Notes: generated by a model from the letters alone, not told the origin. A stretch of 64,000 bases of DNA from Aphrophora alni (GCA_963513935.1 OY740765.1:124272897-124336896); one strand, 5' to 3'; numbered from the stretch's first letter, positions 18,490 through 32,743 are shown. Translations and numbers: made by a program.

Positions 18490-21400
18490 TTTAAATCTTG
18501 ACAAGGCTAATACAATGTAAAAAATGATGTTTATTAAAATATTACTACTGGTACTCATAAAAGAAAAACCCTATAACATCATTTAGGCCTTCCTTAGTTT
18601 ATCCTTATTCCTTAGTGAAGACTGGAGGTTTAACTTAGAATTTTTGGAGAGTTTACTCTTCCCATATAAAGACAGTTCGGTTTTAAACGTTTCCGTGTTG
18701 TCATATGTTGTATTGATAAATTGTACTGAGAGACTGATATTATAGACAAATTCGACCTTATTATTTTCTTTCATAAAAATAGCCTAGTAAGTAGTAAGCA
18801 CAATCCTATGCAGTAGAATATCCTTCAAGAGAAAATGCTTATATTGGCACATTTGGCACCTAAAGGCTAAAAGTGTAGTTGGGGTGGTAGGAGGGTGGGG
18901 GTACATAGCTCTTACAGGGTAGTTTGTTGTTTTGTTGTCACTATAATGTGCAGTACCTACGAAATCCTATGAAATAACATTTTAAATTACTTTAACCAAC
19001 GTCTTCATTATAAATAAATAATTAGCTTGACTTGTGAGATAATATTTGATCAAATAAAACTCGAAAATGAGATCTCACAACAATTACGTTTACTTTATCA
19101 CTTAATTACTAATTAAATGAAATAATGTTTAAACCCGATACGCAATGTTTAAAATATTTTAGTTCTCTAATATTTTAGTTTGAAGTTTCAGTTAATCAAC
19201 AATTTATCTTCCATATTAATTGTAGCCCGGGCAATCAGCCCTCCAAGGGGGCCCTGGTTTTCTAGGAAGGACGTCTGTTTGGCACCAATCTCTCATCTTA
19301 CAAGAGTTTTTTGGGAATTTTATTTAAAAACTAGCATTATTCATAGCCTTTTCTAAAAACAACACTCTCACATTTACTTTACCATATATATACATATAGA
19401 TTAACATATAATGTAAAATTGTAAATAATTTATTTTTTTGTGGATGTTTCTTTCAATCCAACAACAGGAACAAAACCGCAGCCTAGAAATTCGATTTATT
19501 GACAATATTCCAATGGTTATGGGAAGATTCAATAAACCTAGCGCTGATGAAATAGCTGCAGTTTTCAGTTCCACTGAGGGGAGCCACCACAAAACCGTCA
19601 TGTCGTAGTTCACCACCGACAAGGTGAAACCACACTATTTTCGGTTATGAGCCCTCACTACAACCCCATGGTATATTCCCTTTGGAGAACCTGGATGGGA
19701 TCCAAAATTAATTCACAATGGCCAAAGAAGACAACGACAACAAGAAAGGCTAACAATGTAACAGTTTGCGTGTTATCGATTAGCGATCCGTGAGGGGTTC
19801 TCACATATTCATGCCACAAAAAAACTATTTCAACAGTTTGTTGTTGGCATGTACACACGAGTCGAAGGCGAGCGATTACTACATAAGAAACCATCATTCA
19901 GAACTCCGCGTCAAGCATTACAAGGGTCTCCAAGATTTTGTATTGAATAGATCTCAACTTATTAATCTTACTACAGGTAAAATTGATGTGCTACCATCTT
20001 TATTTGAAGGTAGCCCACGGAACATGATTCAAAGGTATCAAGACGTCATAAAAATCGTTCAAAAGTTTAGAAAGCCAGATATTTTTTTGACAATTACCTG
20101 TAATCCTAATTGGCCAGATATACTTTTGCCTCTTAATGCAAACGTAACCCCAGCAGATCGTCCTGACATTGTTTCTAGGGTATTTAGTGGAAAACTAAAT
20201 GAAATAAAAAGAGATGTATTGGAAAATAATATTTTCGGAATAATAAATGCATATGTTTATGTAATAGAATTCCAAAAACGTGGCCTGCCACCACATTGCC
20301 ATATGCTATTGATTCTTGATGAAGGAACAAAGTTCCGAGAACCAGCTCAACCTGAACAATGCGTCTGTGCCGAACTACCAGATCCACAAGAATTTCCTAC
20401 ACTTCATAATATTGTCGTAAAAAATATGATACACGGACTATGTGGTTTACGCAATAATAATAAGAAAATATCAATGGATACCCCCAACTACCGCCGAAGA
20501 AATAGTGGAATAGTTGCAAGGAAAGGTATCCACCAAGTTGATAATAGAGATGTTGTCCCTTATAACAATTATATGTTACTTAAGTTTAATGCACACATTA
20601 ATGTAAAAATTTGTTCCACAGTTCGTTCTGTAAAGTATTTATTTAAGTATGTGTATAAAGGTTATGATTCTGAATGCATGGAATTTGTATGTAATGTTAA
20701 TCAACCTAATAATGCAATAGTCTACGATGAAACTAAAAACTTTTCCGATATGTAAGTTCTCAAGAGAGCATTTGGCGCCTCCATTCTAATGAGATGCATG
20801 AACAATCTCATGTAATTATTCGATTGGCAGTTCAAGAAGAGTGTCGCCAAAACGTATATTTCAAACAAGGAAATGAACAGGATGCACTATATTCATCTGA
20901 AGAAAAGCATACAACTCTCACAGCATAGTTTAATTTAAACAACCGCGAACCAACTGCTCGCCAGTATTTATACAATGAAATTCCGCAACATTACAGGTTT
21001 GCGGGTAATGCATGGATTCCTCGACAGAGAGGGGGTTGTAAAGTTATAGGAAGGCTTATAATTTGGCACCTAATGCTTCAAATAGGTTTTATTTACGCAT
21101 ATTGTTACTTCATGTTAAGGGTGCTACATGGTGTGAGGATTTACGGCACTACAATGGTACAACATATGATACTTTACAGAATCAGTTTTATCACGTAGAC
21201 TCATTCAAAATAATCAAGAATGGCACCTTTGCTTGGAGAAATTACAGAATATACAAATGCCACATCAGCTCAGGCAATTATTTGCATTCATTTGCTGTTT
21301 CTGTGAACCAACGGCACCTTTAACAATATGGACTACCTTCAAAGAGAAACTAACCGAAGATATGAATGACATTGATCCTCATGAAGCAGAAATGGCATCA

Positions 21401-22611
21401 TTACGACACATCTATTGATGGCCTTCTTGGTATTCCTTCTACTGCTTCAGGTCCTTCAAAATAAAATGCATTGACCGTTTAACCAATGTATCCGCCTTCT
21501 CGTTTTATCTCAACTCCCTTATCCCTTGGTACCCAATTCAAAGTTACCCGTTTTTCCAAAGTCAGTGCGTTGAGATTCTTCAGGCATTCCCAGACCAAAT
21601 TTTATTTTAGATTGGCACCGGCAATGTAGATATGAACTCTTAGTGTAGATTTAAGAAACCCTCCTCAAGTTCATATGAAAACACTTATTTATATCCATTA
21701 CTTTTGATGGAAAACTGTGTCATGCTATCTCAAGTGAAACAAACGGTTCAACCCCGGTCTCAGTACTGCGCTCTCAGAAAGTAAGGAGGGTCTATTCATT
21801 ATATATAAATGAAGAACTTAAAGTAAATGTAAGTTACACTATTATTATTTATTTATTTTACCCTTGGAGAATAGTAAATTCAAAAACAATTAACTACTAC
21901 TTCTGGTTCCATATTTCACAATCAAATATTGCCAACCCCCAGCGGCTAATTGCACGCAAGGAGACTCTTTACACGTCACTAGTAAAACATGATTATATCT
22001 ATGTAATTGACCATTGACGTATTATCAATTATATCATGTAATTATATGATAGTTCAAATACGATAATCATTCACAGACGGGTGAAAGGAAACTAGCAAGC
22101 CCTGCAAGACCTCTCGCGGCCTTTAACGGAAAGCTTTAGAACGCGTGTTGAGCTACAATTACGACGAGACAAGCGAGAGGAATGCACGTTCAATTTAATT
22201 GAAACCACAATCAAAATATATGTAGGTATAGCTTACCAAAGTGAAACACCTGTAACTATGTGTAAAAGCTCGTTATTTATTTATAATGTTAATGTTGGTT
22301 AAAGTAATTTAAAATCTTTTTCATAGGATTTCCTAGGTACTGCACATTATAGCGACAACTAAACAAATAACTAGCCTGTAAGGGCTATGTACCCCACCCT
22401 CATACCACCCAACTACACTTCAACCTTTAGGAGCCAATGTAGGCATTTTCTCTTGTATGATATTCTACTGCATAGGATTGTGCCTACTACTTTCTAGGCT
22501 GTTTTTGTGAAAAATCGAATTTCTCTATATCAGTCTCTTAGTGCAATTTATCGATACATTTGACAACACGGAAACGTTTAAAACCGAACTGTTATTAGCC
22601 TTGTCAAGATC
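18490..22611. mobile_element. Segment flanked by long inverted repeats, carrying a Helitron relic
   Basis: Left arm 18490-19029 and right arm 22265-22611 are reverse complements, for example ACACGGAAACGTTTAAAACC on the right with its complement near 18676, and GCACAATCCTATGCAGTAGA at 18798. The left arm has about 170 extra bases. The right arm ends directly at a BEL/Pao fragment. The central 3.2 kb holds a Helitron-type gene. Helitrons have no terminal inverted repeats, so the arms must belong to another element. Confidence 0.65.
19510..21450 (+). pseudogene. Helitron Rep (HUH) N-terminal region, decayed
   Basis: Upstream pieces FNKPSADEIAAVFSS and GEPGWDPKLIHN, then a 321-codon frame (19790-20755) with FRKPDIFLTITCNPNWPDI, the HUH-type motif GLPPHCHMLLIL and a SVKYLFKYVYKGYD block. 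After the stop, further conserved pieces follow: NNREPTARQYLYNEIPQHYR, NRFYLRILLLHVKGATWCED. These are the Helitron_like_N and following regions of rolling-circle transposases. No Pif1 helicase domain follows. Stops at about 19760, 20755 and 20927 and frameshifts make it non-functional. Confidence 0.85.
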
Positions 22612-25600
22612 TTGAGCAATGGAATACTTTTTGTAAAGGTTTACCAATGTTAACAAACTTAGAGTTTCCCAGACACTCATCTATCAAGCTCGGATCCTCA
22701 ACAAGTTTAATTGGACTTGCTGATGCCAGTGAAAAGGTTTAAGGAACACCAGTGTACATTTGCACCCAAGATAGGCAGGGTATTCGTCAAGTTACTACTA
22801 TGTGCAAAATCAAGAATTGCTCCTCTGAAGGTAAAATCAATTCCACGTTTGGGGCTTTGTGCAGCTTTGATACTGTCAAAACTAATGAGATTGATTGTTG
22901 ATTTATATAAGGAGAAATATGTGTTAATCAAATCAGAGCTTTTTCAAACTCCTAAAAACACTTCATTGGATAAATTCCAATCCTACGCGATGGAAAGTCT
23001 TTGTGGCGAATCGTGTATCACAAATTCAGTAAAATATAGAACCATGTCATTGGAGACATGTGTCGGGAAAACAAAATCCAAGTGATTGCCTAAGCAGAGG
23101 CTTGGCACCCGAGGCGCTGAGCAATAACCCATTGTGGTTTCCAGGACCATCATGGCTGATCTTAAATGAACACAACTGACCATTTAATACCAGAAGCCAT
23201 GCCACTATAACTCGTCAGCCAAGAAGTCAAACTTAAGACAATTGTTGGAACCATACATCATGAGCCTTTTGTTTTGGATTGTCTCTTAGCGAGAGTGTCA
23301 AAGTGGCATTATCAAATGGCAATAAAATAGATTTGCTAATAGGTGCGGCATTATGGCCTTATCATCTAAAATCACACAAAGTTTATGGTCCAAAAAATAT
23401 GCCTATCGCTATAGAAACATTGCTGGGTTACATTAAAATAGGTGAATGAGATGTGGAATCGGAAACTTATAACTTTAACAATTTAGTGCTACTCTAGAAG
23501 AACCATCGCTAGATCACTTGGTTTAACGCTTCTGGTCATTAGAAGAAATCCCGTCTAAACGAATTCTAAATGCTGGGGAGATAAGCTCTGAAGAAATTTT
23601 CCTTAGAACCTAAGGGAGAGACAGCAATGGAAAATTCTTGATAGCGCTTCCCTTCAAGCAACCAGCCTCCCTTTAAGGATCATCAAATAAAACAGCTATT
23701 ACTAAATACCTTGGGCATGAAAGAAATTTATTACAAGAAGCAAAGCTGCACCTGACTTACTCAATTGTAATGCAAGATTATCTGAATCAAAACTATATGT
23801 CATGGGCCTCTCTCTCTATCTCTCTCTCCCTCCCTCCCTCCCTCCCTCTCTCATCTATCAAGCTTGGATCCTCAACAAGTTTAATTGGACTTGCTGATGC
23901 CAGTGAAAAGGCTTAAGGAACAGCAGTGTACATTTACACCCAAGATAGGCAGGGTATTCGTCAAGTTACTACTATGTGCAAAATCAAGAATTGCTCCTCT
24001 AAAAGTAAAATCAATTCCACGTTTGGAGCTTTGATACTGTCAAAACTAATGAGATTTATTGTTGATTTATATAAGGAGAAATATGTGTTAATCAAATCAG
24101 AGCTTTTCAAACTCTTACTAACACTTCATTGGATAAATTCCAATCCTACGAGACGGAAAGTCTTTGTGGCGAATCGTGTATCACAAATTCAGGAAAATAT
24201 AGAACCATGTCATTGGAGACATGTGTCGGGAAAACAAAATCCAAGTGATTGCCTAAGCAGAGGCTTGGCACCCGAGGCGTTGAGCAATAACCCATTGTGG
24301 TTTCCAGGACCATCATGGCTGATCTTAAATGAACACAACTGGCCATTTAACACCAGAAGCAATGCCACTATAACTCGTCAGCCAAGAAGTCAAACTTAAG
24401 ACAATTGTTGGAACCATACATCATGAACCTTTTGTTTTGGATTGTCTTTGCGAGAGTGTCAATATACAAAAAACTGCTAAAAGCAACTGTGTATGTCTTA
24501 AGATTCTTACAACCCAAACCTGTTAAAGATTTCCCAATAACAATATCTGACCTGAACAAAGCGGAGGAGATGTGGATAAAATATATTCAAGATACTTATT
24601 TTAAAAACACATTAGACAATTTGAAAAATAATCAGCCTTGTGAAGAAAAAATAATACGCCACTTGGATCCATTCATTGAAGATGGAGTGCTAAGAGTAGG
24701 AGGTAGACTGCAGAATTCAGATATACCTCACAACCAACACCACCCTATTCTACTACAAAAAAATAACCAATATGTAGATCTTTTAATAGATTATTGCCAC
24801 CAAGAAAACTTGCACACAGGAGCTCACTTAGTTATTTAATTACTCCACTTGAAGTATTGGATCATCTCAATCCGCAACCAAGTTAGACGATGGTTGAAAC
24901 AGTGGAATTTTTCTTTAAAGCCAAACCTCATACAGTTTATCCCAAGATAGCACATCTGCCTCAACTTCAAGTGCAACAAGCTAAAACATTTGCCTACTGC
25001 GGAGTGGACTATGCAGGTCCTGACGAAATAATACCTTTACGGAGAAGAGAAGGAAAAACATAAAAAGCATACATATGTCTTTTTGTATGCTTAGTAGTGA
25101 AAGCAATACACATCGAACTAGTAAAAGAACTTTCAGTTCCTGCATTTCTCAGTGCTTTCAAAGGTTTTCTAGCTCGAAGAGGACCTTGTTCAGTGGAGTT
25201 ATCTGATTGTGGAACTAATTTCATCGGAGCCAAAAACCAGTTAGAGAACTACCAAAATTTGTTATCTCAAAAGAATTTTGTTCAAACTTACAATCCGAAC
25301 TTGTTAAACGTCAGGTGGACTGGTGTTTAAATCCGCCTGCTGCTCCACACTTTGGGGGAATTTGGGAAAACAACGTCAACAGTGAAAAAACCCATTTAAA
25401 GAAGGTTATGGGGCAACAAATCCTAACGTAGGAAGAATTCATGACACTTCTTATACAAATAGAAGCCTTGCTTAACAGTAGACCACTATGCACATTAAAG
25501 GATGATTCCATTTCACCCACCGCTTTACCCTGGCACATTTACTGACTTTAGGACCCACATTAGATTCTTTGCCAGCTGAAGATGTAACTAGAGTACCGCT

Positions 25601-25906
25601 TAATCGACTAAATCGTTATCAATTGATTGTAAATCTGTTACAAAATTTCTGGAAGAGATGGGGTACAGAATACCTTCACACACTTCAAAGCAAAAAAAAA
25701 CTTTGGGTAACAGAAACAGAACCTATAACAGAAGGAACATTAGTCATTCTCAAGAATGAAAAAATGGCTCCTGTGAATGGCCATTAGGAGTGGTAGAACA
25801 AACATTTCAAGGAAAGGATGGCATTGTAAGAGTTGTGGATGTGAGATCGCAAGGAGGATCCTATCGAAGACCAGTGACAAAGATCTGTCCTCTACCGTCA
25901 CAATAA
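22612..25906 (+). pseudogene. BEL/Pao retrotransposon copy A, rearranged and decayed
   Basis: Three blocks. 22612-23300: RNase H region (IGLADASEKA, then TAA). About 23318-23852: protease/RT-linker region (KIDLLIGAALWPYHL, GPKNMPIAIETLLGY) ending in a CT-rich microsatellite. 23857-25906: RNase H again, integrase (HLDPFIEDGVLRVGGRLQNS; VDYAGPDEIIPL; LSDCGTNFIGAKNQ; APHFGGIWE) and the C-terminal RPVTKICPLPSQ with stop at 25904-25906. The reverse transcriptase is missing and the RNase H part is duplicated. Many stops. Catalytic Asp, Asp and Glu positions of the integrase are still visible. Confidence 0.85.
23806..23852. repeat. CT-rich microsatellite in BEL/Pao copy A
   Basis: CTCTCTATCTCTCTCTCCCTCC type sequence. 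The same position in copy B (28590-28612) has a shorter CT run, so it was present in the common ancestor. Confidence 0.9.
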
Positions 25907-27757
25907 ACTACCTATAAAGTAGTTCCTTGATTTTATTTTGAATTTAAGGTGTACAGAACTTTATATAGTTTGTTTTTAATTTATGTTACTGAAAACAGTA
26001 TTCAGTGGTGGGGGGGGGTTATGTACCTGCCACTTAAAGTTTAAACTATGGCCTGTAACCACTGTACTAAGCTGGGGTAAAGTTTAAACCCACAGTCAAG
26101 GGAAGAGTGGTTCATTTGAGTCAGTCTTTTGCCAGGTAGCTACGCTTGTAGTTCTATGTTTCCGCTAAATATTGATAAAACTTTTGGGTTTATGGTTTCG
26201 CTCTGCTCTCACCGTTATTTAATGTGAGGTTCTTGAGATTGTGAATGTCTTAGTTGTGAAGATAGATTTGGTTCTGGGATTCTGAACTCCAGCTAAGTAC
26301 AGTGGCAATTTATGTGCCAATGTCATACCTGAATATATATGAAATATTGTTGGGATTTCTAATTTTTGTTTTTGACGAAGATTAGAAGATTAATTTCAGT
26401 ATAAACTTTAGAAGAATTATTTATGAAATTACCAGTTATCTATTTTGATCATTCTTAAAAAGAAAAAAAAACCAGAGCGAACATAACATATTCTATCCTT
26501 AAATATGATATCTACGATTTGTTTGAAATCAATGAACAATATTTATAGTTGTTTAAGAGCCAAAACTTTCAGTCATCATCCCCCTCCTTTAAAAAATTAA
26601 GAAAAGAATATAAAAAGACATGTAGCCCTCAAATATACTCTAATAGCACTAGTGTTGGAAAAGAATAATTGTAGGTAGAGACCTTATATGAAGGGTACAA
26701 GAGAGGAATTCAATCATAGACAACATGAAAAAAGGTGTAGTTCCAGCTTTTAAACATTATTTTTTTTCTTTGTTGTTTAAAGGTGAAAAATATCTCAGTC
26801 AACATTGCCTTATAAAAAAAGAAAGAAGAGAACATAAAATAAAGACCCCTAACCCTGAAATACTCTAATAGCACCAGGGTCGGAAAAGAACAAGGGTTCT
26901 TCAAGAAACTGGATAGGAAAGATGAAAGAAAGGGATCTCACCCAAGACTATATGAAAAAAAAGGTGTAGATCCAGCTAGATACCCTTGGGGTGACGAAAC
27001 CTGAACTCACTAAAGTAAGCCCCTAAGAGTAGTTACACATCAAAACAATAACAATAGGTACCATATACAAATTACATTGTCTTTCCAAATACCTTGAACT
27101 CCAATTTACTTGTAATACTTTACACCATTTCAAAACAGATATCAAATAATATTGATGGTCAATGTAAACAATAAGTTTTGGGGGGTTTTAAGGCAATATC
27201 ACATTCACAATCTTGAGCATAAGATGCTCCACACTAAAAGCTACCGCTATAACTAAAACTAAAAACAACATAATATTTTTCCATAAAATTAAAACTAGTT
27301 AACAATCATAAACTATCATAAAGTAAATAAGAGATGGAATTGCTAAAAATGACATCAATTACTGTTGACATTCAATTCAACATAAGTTACAGACATCAAA
27401 ACAGTAACATTATGTATCATACAAAATGTGACACAGATATCCAAAAAATAGCAATAGTTAAAAATAGTTTACAATCGTAAACTATCGAAGTTTAATAAAC
27501 AAGGGGTACCATTGCTAAAAATGATATCATTTATTGTCGAGTTGACATTCAATGTAACGTAAGTTACAGACATCAAAACAGTAATAAAGACATCAAAAAT
27601 TAACAAAATGTACCATTGTTAGTGACATTATTTACTGCCGACAATCAATATAAGATAAGTTACAGAACTCAAAACATTAGGAATACGTACCATACAAAAA
27701 TTATTAATTATTGCTGATACACAATTTAACACACAAGTTCATCATTAACCATCAATG
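25907..27757 (+). repeat. Non-coding tail of BEL/Pao copy A (3' UTR plus probable LTR)
   Basis: Nearly identical to 40405-42258. Starts after the pol stop, passes a G-run (polypurine-tract-like) at about 26008-26018 followed by TTATGTACCTGCC, where the LTR probably begins. It ends in degenerate tandem units with ACATCAAAACAGTAA (27360-27740). An internal ~240-bp duplication (GGTGTAG(T/A)TCCAGC at about 26733 and 26963) is present. The open frame at 26710-26904 on minus is not considered a gene. Confidence 0.7.
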
Positions 27758-30700
27758 CAGGGTGATCCTTGGCCTCTCCAATGACAACTCTGGCCTTCAA
27801 TTTAGTCCTGTTTCTTTTTTTCATCTTCCTTCAATTCCGGCCTCTCATGAGAAAATTCCTTCATCATCTATTAACAATTCCCAGTCAACAAAGTATTTGA
27901 AATTTAATGTATTGGATGATGTTCCAGATTGTTTTCTCACAATTCAACTATGTATGCTCTAAACACACTCTTAAGAACTTAGCCAATGAATTATACTTCT
28001 ACTTTCACTATTCAAGACCGCATTCTATCAATGTTATTACCACTACACCAAGTTCTCTTACTTGAAAGATTTACCGCTGGCAGACCCTAATTTTTACATA
28101 CCAGGAAAAATAGATTTGCTAATAGGTGCGGCATTATGGCCTTATCATCTAAAATCACACAAAGTTTATGGTCCAAAAAATATGCCTATCGCTATAGAAA
28201 CATTGCTGGGTTACATTATAATAGGTGAATGAGGTGTGGAATCGGAAACTTATAACTTTAACAATTTATTGCTACTCTAGAAGAACCATCGCTAGATCAC
28301 TTGGTTTGACGCTTCTGGTCATTAGAAGAAATCCCGTCTAAACGAATTCTAAATGCTGAGGAGATAAGCTGTGAAGAAATTTTCCTTAGAACATAAGGGA
28401 GAGACAGCAATGGAAAATTCTTGGTAGTGCTTCCCTTCAAGCAACCAGCCTCCCTTTAAGGATCTTCAAATAAAACAGCTATTACTAAATACCTTGCGCA
28501 TGAAAGAAATTTATTACAAGAAGCAAAGCTACACCTGACTTACTCTATCGTAATGCAAGATTATCTGAATCAAAACTATATGTCATGGGTCTCTCTATCT
28601 CTCTCTCTCTCTGATGGCACTACCTAAATCACCATGGGGTATACAAACCACAGAGCCGCCCTATGCCTTTAGGAATAGTATTCAACGCAAGTGCAAAGAC
28701 AAATAATGGGAAGACCCTCAATTCATTAGTGCATGTTGGTCCCAAGCTATATCCAGAAATAATATTTGACTTCCTTTTAAACTTTCGTTTGTTTGAATAC
28801 GCTGTATCGGCAGATATAAGTAAAATGTATTTGCAGATAGGGATCCACCCGGAATATCGCCAGTATCAAAGATTAATTTGGAGACCTTCTACTGAAATCG
28901 ATCTTCAAATATATGAATTGAACACAGTATAAATTTTGGAGCCACTAGTTCTCCTTATCTAGCACAGAGAGTAATTCACCTTTTAGCTGACTTGGTGAAG
29001 TCAACATATCCAATGGCCGCAGATGTTGTTGAAAGAGACGTTTATATGGATGATTTAGTCACTTCGACCACCAGTCCAACACACGCAGTTGAAATATATA
29101 ATCAAGTTAAAGTTTTATTTGAAGTGGGAGGATTTACAATTAAAAAATGGTGCTCCAATTCATTACTAATGGAATACATTCCAGAAATTCTTAAGTTACA
29201 AAATGAACTTCAATTTGACAAAGATATCACAGCCAAGGTGCTTGGAGTTCAAGGGTCACCACAGAATGTGTTATCCTTTAAAAATAGCTTTGCCAGATGA
29301 TACTTTTACAAAACTTTCTATTTTGTCAATGGTTGCCTGTAAGATTGATCCTCTAGGACTCCTGCCACCTGTCATAACTACAGCTAAAATTCTAATACAA
29401 AAACTTTGGAGTCTTCTAATAGATTGGGATAAGAAGCCCCAGCGCACATCGTTGAGCAATGGAATACTTTTTGTAAAGGTTTACCAATGTTAACAAACTT
29501 AGAGTTTCCCAGACACTCATCTATCAAGCTTGGATCCTCAACAAGTTTAATTGGACTTGCTGATGCCAGTGAAAAGGCTTAAGGAACAGCAGTGTACATT
29601 TGCACCCAAGATAGGCAGGGTATTCGTCAAGTTACTACTATGTGCAAAATCAAGAATTGCTCCTCTAAAAGGTAAAATCAATTCCACGTTTAAGCTTTGA
29701 TACTGTCAAAACTAATGAGATTTATTGTTGATTTATATAAGGAGAAATATGTGTTAATCAAATCAGAGATTTTCAAACTCTTAATAACACTTCATTGGAT
29801 AAATTCCAATCCTACGAGACGGAAAGTCTTTGTGGCGAATCGTGTATCACAAATTCAGGAAAAAATAGAACAATGTCATTGGAGACATGTGTCGGGAAAA
29901 CAAAACCCAAGTGATTGCCTAAGCAGAGGCTTGGCACCCGAGGCGTTGAGCAATAACCCATTGTGGTTTCCAGGACCATCATGGCTGATCTTAAATGAAC
30001 ACAACTGGCCATTTAACACCAGAAGCAATGCCACTATAACTCGTGAGCCAAGAAGTCAAACTTAAGACAATTGTTGCAAACCATACATCATGAACCTTTT
30101 GTTTTGGATTGTCTCTTTGCGAGAGTGTCAACATACAAAAAACTGCTAAAAGCAACTGTGTATGTCTTAAGATTCTTACAACCTAAACCTGTTAAAGATT
30201 TCCCAATAACAATATCTGACCTGAACAAAGCGGAGGAGATGTGGATAAAATATATTCAAGATACTTATTTTAAAAACACATTAGACAATTTGAAAAATAA
30301 TCAGCCTTGTGAAGAAAAAAAAATACGCCACTTGGATCCATTCATTGAAGATGGAGTGCTAAGAGTAGGAGGTAGACTGCAGAATTCAGATATACCTCAC
30401 AACCAACACCACCCTATTCTACTACAAAAAAATAACCAATATGTAGATCTTTTAATAGATTATTGCCACCAAGAAAACTTGCACACAGGAGCTCACTTAG
30501 TTATTTAATTACTCCACTTGAAGTATTGGATCATCTCAATCCGCAACCAAGTTAGACGATGGTTGAAACAGTGGAATTTTTCTTTAAAGCCAAACCTCAT
30601 ACAGTTTATCCCAAGATAGCACATCTGCCTCAACTTCAAGTGCAACAAGCTAAAACATTTGCCTACTGCGGAGTGGACTATGCAGGTCCTGACGAAATAA

Positions 30701-30799
30701 TACCTTTACGGAGAAGAGAAGGAAAAACATAAAAAGCATACATATGTCTTTTTGTATGCTTAGTAGTGAAAGCAATACACATCGAACTAGTAACAGAAC
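27758..30799 (+). pseudogene. BEL/Pao copy B, 5' part (protease to integrase), decayed
   Basis: Begins in the gag-protease region (YLKDLPLADPNFYIPGKIDL), CT microsatellite at 28590-28612, then RT (GIVFNASAKTNNGKTLNSLV, VSADISKMYLQIGI, YMDDLVTST at about 29045), RNase H (29560-29960) and the integrase start. It shares with copy A the TAA in DASEKA and other stops. It is cut at 30799 by the Ty3 element and resumes at 39625. Confidence 0.85.
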
Positions 30800-31507
30800 T
30801 ATTAGGATCGGGTTCTTTTAAATCAATGGTTCAGTGTTTGAATTAACGAATATTATGCTTTATATCATTTTACAATTATTACTTTAAAAATATTGCATTA
30901 AACTGAATCAACATATCTCCCTAACTCATTCAATTATTTAAATAATAAACATATACTTTATATAATCTACTTCATATTACTTTACAATTATTGTTACTTT
31001 AAAACTGAATTGACATATCTATATATATTCAAAAATGATGAACCCAGAATAGTTCCAGCTATTTTGAAATGAATTTAATATATTTACTTTGATGATTATA
31101 TGTGCTGATATTTTGTCTATTTGCTCACCCTTTCTGTGCTCTGCAAAAGCCGCTACTACAGCTTGTATTATTGGGAGCTCCAACTCGCCAATAATACCCT
31201 CGTGTCCTTATCAGACCGCTTCAACGGCTGATTCTCCTTCTGCCTCGAACGTTCCTCCTGACGTCTTCACTCACGCTGTTGATCGAAAGATCCCCACCTT
31301 TCTTGAGTCGTCGCTTATATTGCTTCGACCTGCCTTGCTAAGTAGGTTGCCCATGCTAGGTAAGCATTTCATCATTTTTTTAATTGTTTCGCAATACCTG
31401 TCGCTATTCTGGGTTTCATGTATGGTTCTTACTTAAAATACTAATTATTATTACTAATTCTATTAATTATTATATATTTCTACTCTAGTATCTATCTAAT
31501 CCTAACA
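30800..31507 (-). repeat. 3' LTR of the env-bearing Ty3 element
   Basis: Pairs with 38917-39624 over 708 bp. Ends carry TTAGGAT and ATCCTAA as short inverted repeats. The 115-codon frame at 31089-31436 (MMIICADILS) is present in both LTRs and has no recognised domain; it is probably chance. Confidence 0.92.
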
Positions 31508-32743
31508 ACTCCGCCGCCCTCGAGACATCGTCCCGATGTCAAAAAAAACTCGGATGTGTGTGCCCTCGTGTAATGAGCAGTGACAAGGTAAGGTTACTTC
31601 GACTGTGCCTGGGATATTGTATGGGATAGGTGTTTGTTTTTGTGTATCACTGCATTGTAGGTTAGTGTTTGGAGTAGGATTTGTTAGGGTAAAGGTGTCC
31701 CCTGTGATCTCTGTGATCAGTATTCCGTTTTCGCTCGGACTACAATGGAAGGTACATTTGTCTGCTATACTCTCAATGTCACCACCTGCAATCAGCTGGG
31801 CCGCACAACCTCTTGATAGTGTCCCTGTTGAGTGTTGTCGTGGTAGGAAACACAACCCTGTCTTCTTAGGTTGACACTCGTCCAATTGTTTGCGCGTCAG
31901 CGTCCTGATGGATGTCCCGTTTGTAGCCACAATTGTAGGTTCCATGGATATGGTGCAGGTGTGATTTTCCCATCGAAGTGGTACAGGCATGTATTCATAT
32001 AGTCTCCATTTTGTTGAGCGTCGCTGAATTGGAATACTAATAGTGGAGATTACAGAGGAGGATGTTATTTTACAGGATGTAATGGGATAGTGGTAGTATA
32101 GGTGAGTGTCATCTTTTGGAATGACTAAGGACCAATGTTTTGTATTTAGACGTGACTCAAGTTGTTTCAAGTCTTTGTACAGTTGTTGAGGGGGTATAGT
32201 CGTGTGTGTAGACACTCGGTCTCTACAGCTATTGCGAATCTGATCTAAAACTAATAACAATGAATTAAAATAAGATTGTCTTTGTTCCCTTAATAAATAA
32301 AACACTGTTGAGGTGATTGTTGACTGTCTCCTCGTTTGCTGTCAACACGACAAGTTCATCGTCTGTGGCTGTCCCGCAACACCAATGAAAAACGTCCCCA
32401 ATGCTGCTAATCGCTCTTTTTGTTCTAGCATGTTCATGGCGCCCTTTTTCGTGTTTCGTGATTGGTGCTCGTAGGATGTCTTCAGTACTGGCCATCAGTT
32501 TCTCCAGTGTGTTAGCTGTTTGGCATCCTGTTGAGTTTTCGGCTCCTAGACATAATTTAGATCGGCAATGGTGACTGGGAAATGTTGTATGGGAGATAAG
32601 GGAAAGATGTAGGTCATTGGGATAGTTGCTTCGTATATATGTTCAGCTTGGAGTGGTTGGAAGTGTGCTCCATTTGAAATTATTATTGGAATTTTTTGGT
32701 GGGAATTAAGGGTGAGGGTCAGGGGAAGGATGATGATCCACAT
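31502..32743 (-). pseudogene. env: Errantivirus-type envelope (baculovirus F-like), two frameshifts
   Basis: Read on minus from 32743: a signal-peptide-like start MWIIILPLTLTLNS, an F2-like part, a frameshift near 32560, then a furin-type site RTKR followed by AISSIGDVFHWCCGTATDDE, the usual fusion-peptide region. A second frameshift at about 32290 (T/A run) follows. The last 267-codon frame contains KHWSLVIPKDDTHLYYHYPI and ends at 31502. Insect errantiviruses use such F-type proteins for membrane fusion. No C-terminal transmembrane segment is obvious before the stop. The end overlaps the LTR by a few bases. Confidence 0.75.

Noticed and set aside
26710..26904. 64-aa minus ORF, also at 41209-41403
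   Set aside because: It is in the duplicated non-coding BEL tail; the repeat copy explains the conservation and no domain is visible.
31089..31436. 115-codon ORF in both Ty3 LTRs
   Set aside because: No domain, located in the LTR; its similarity between copies only reflects LTR identity.
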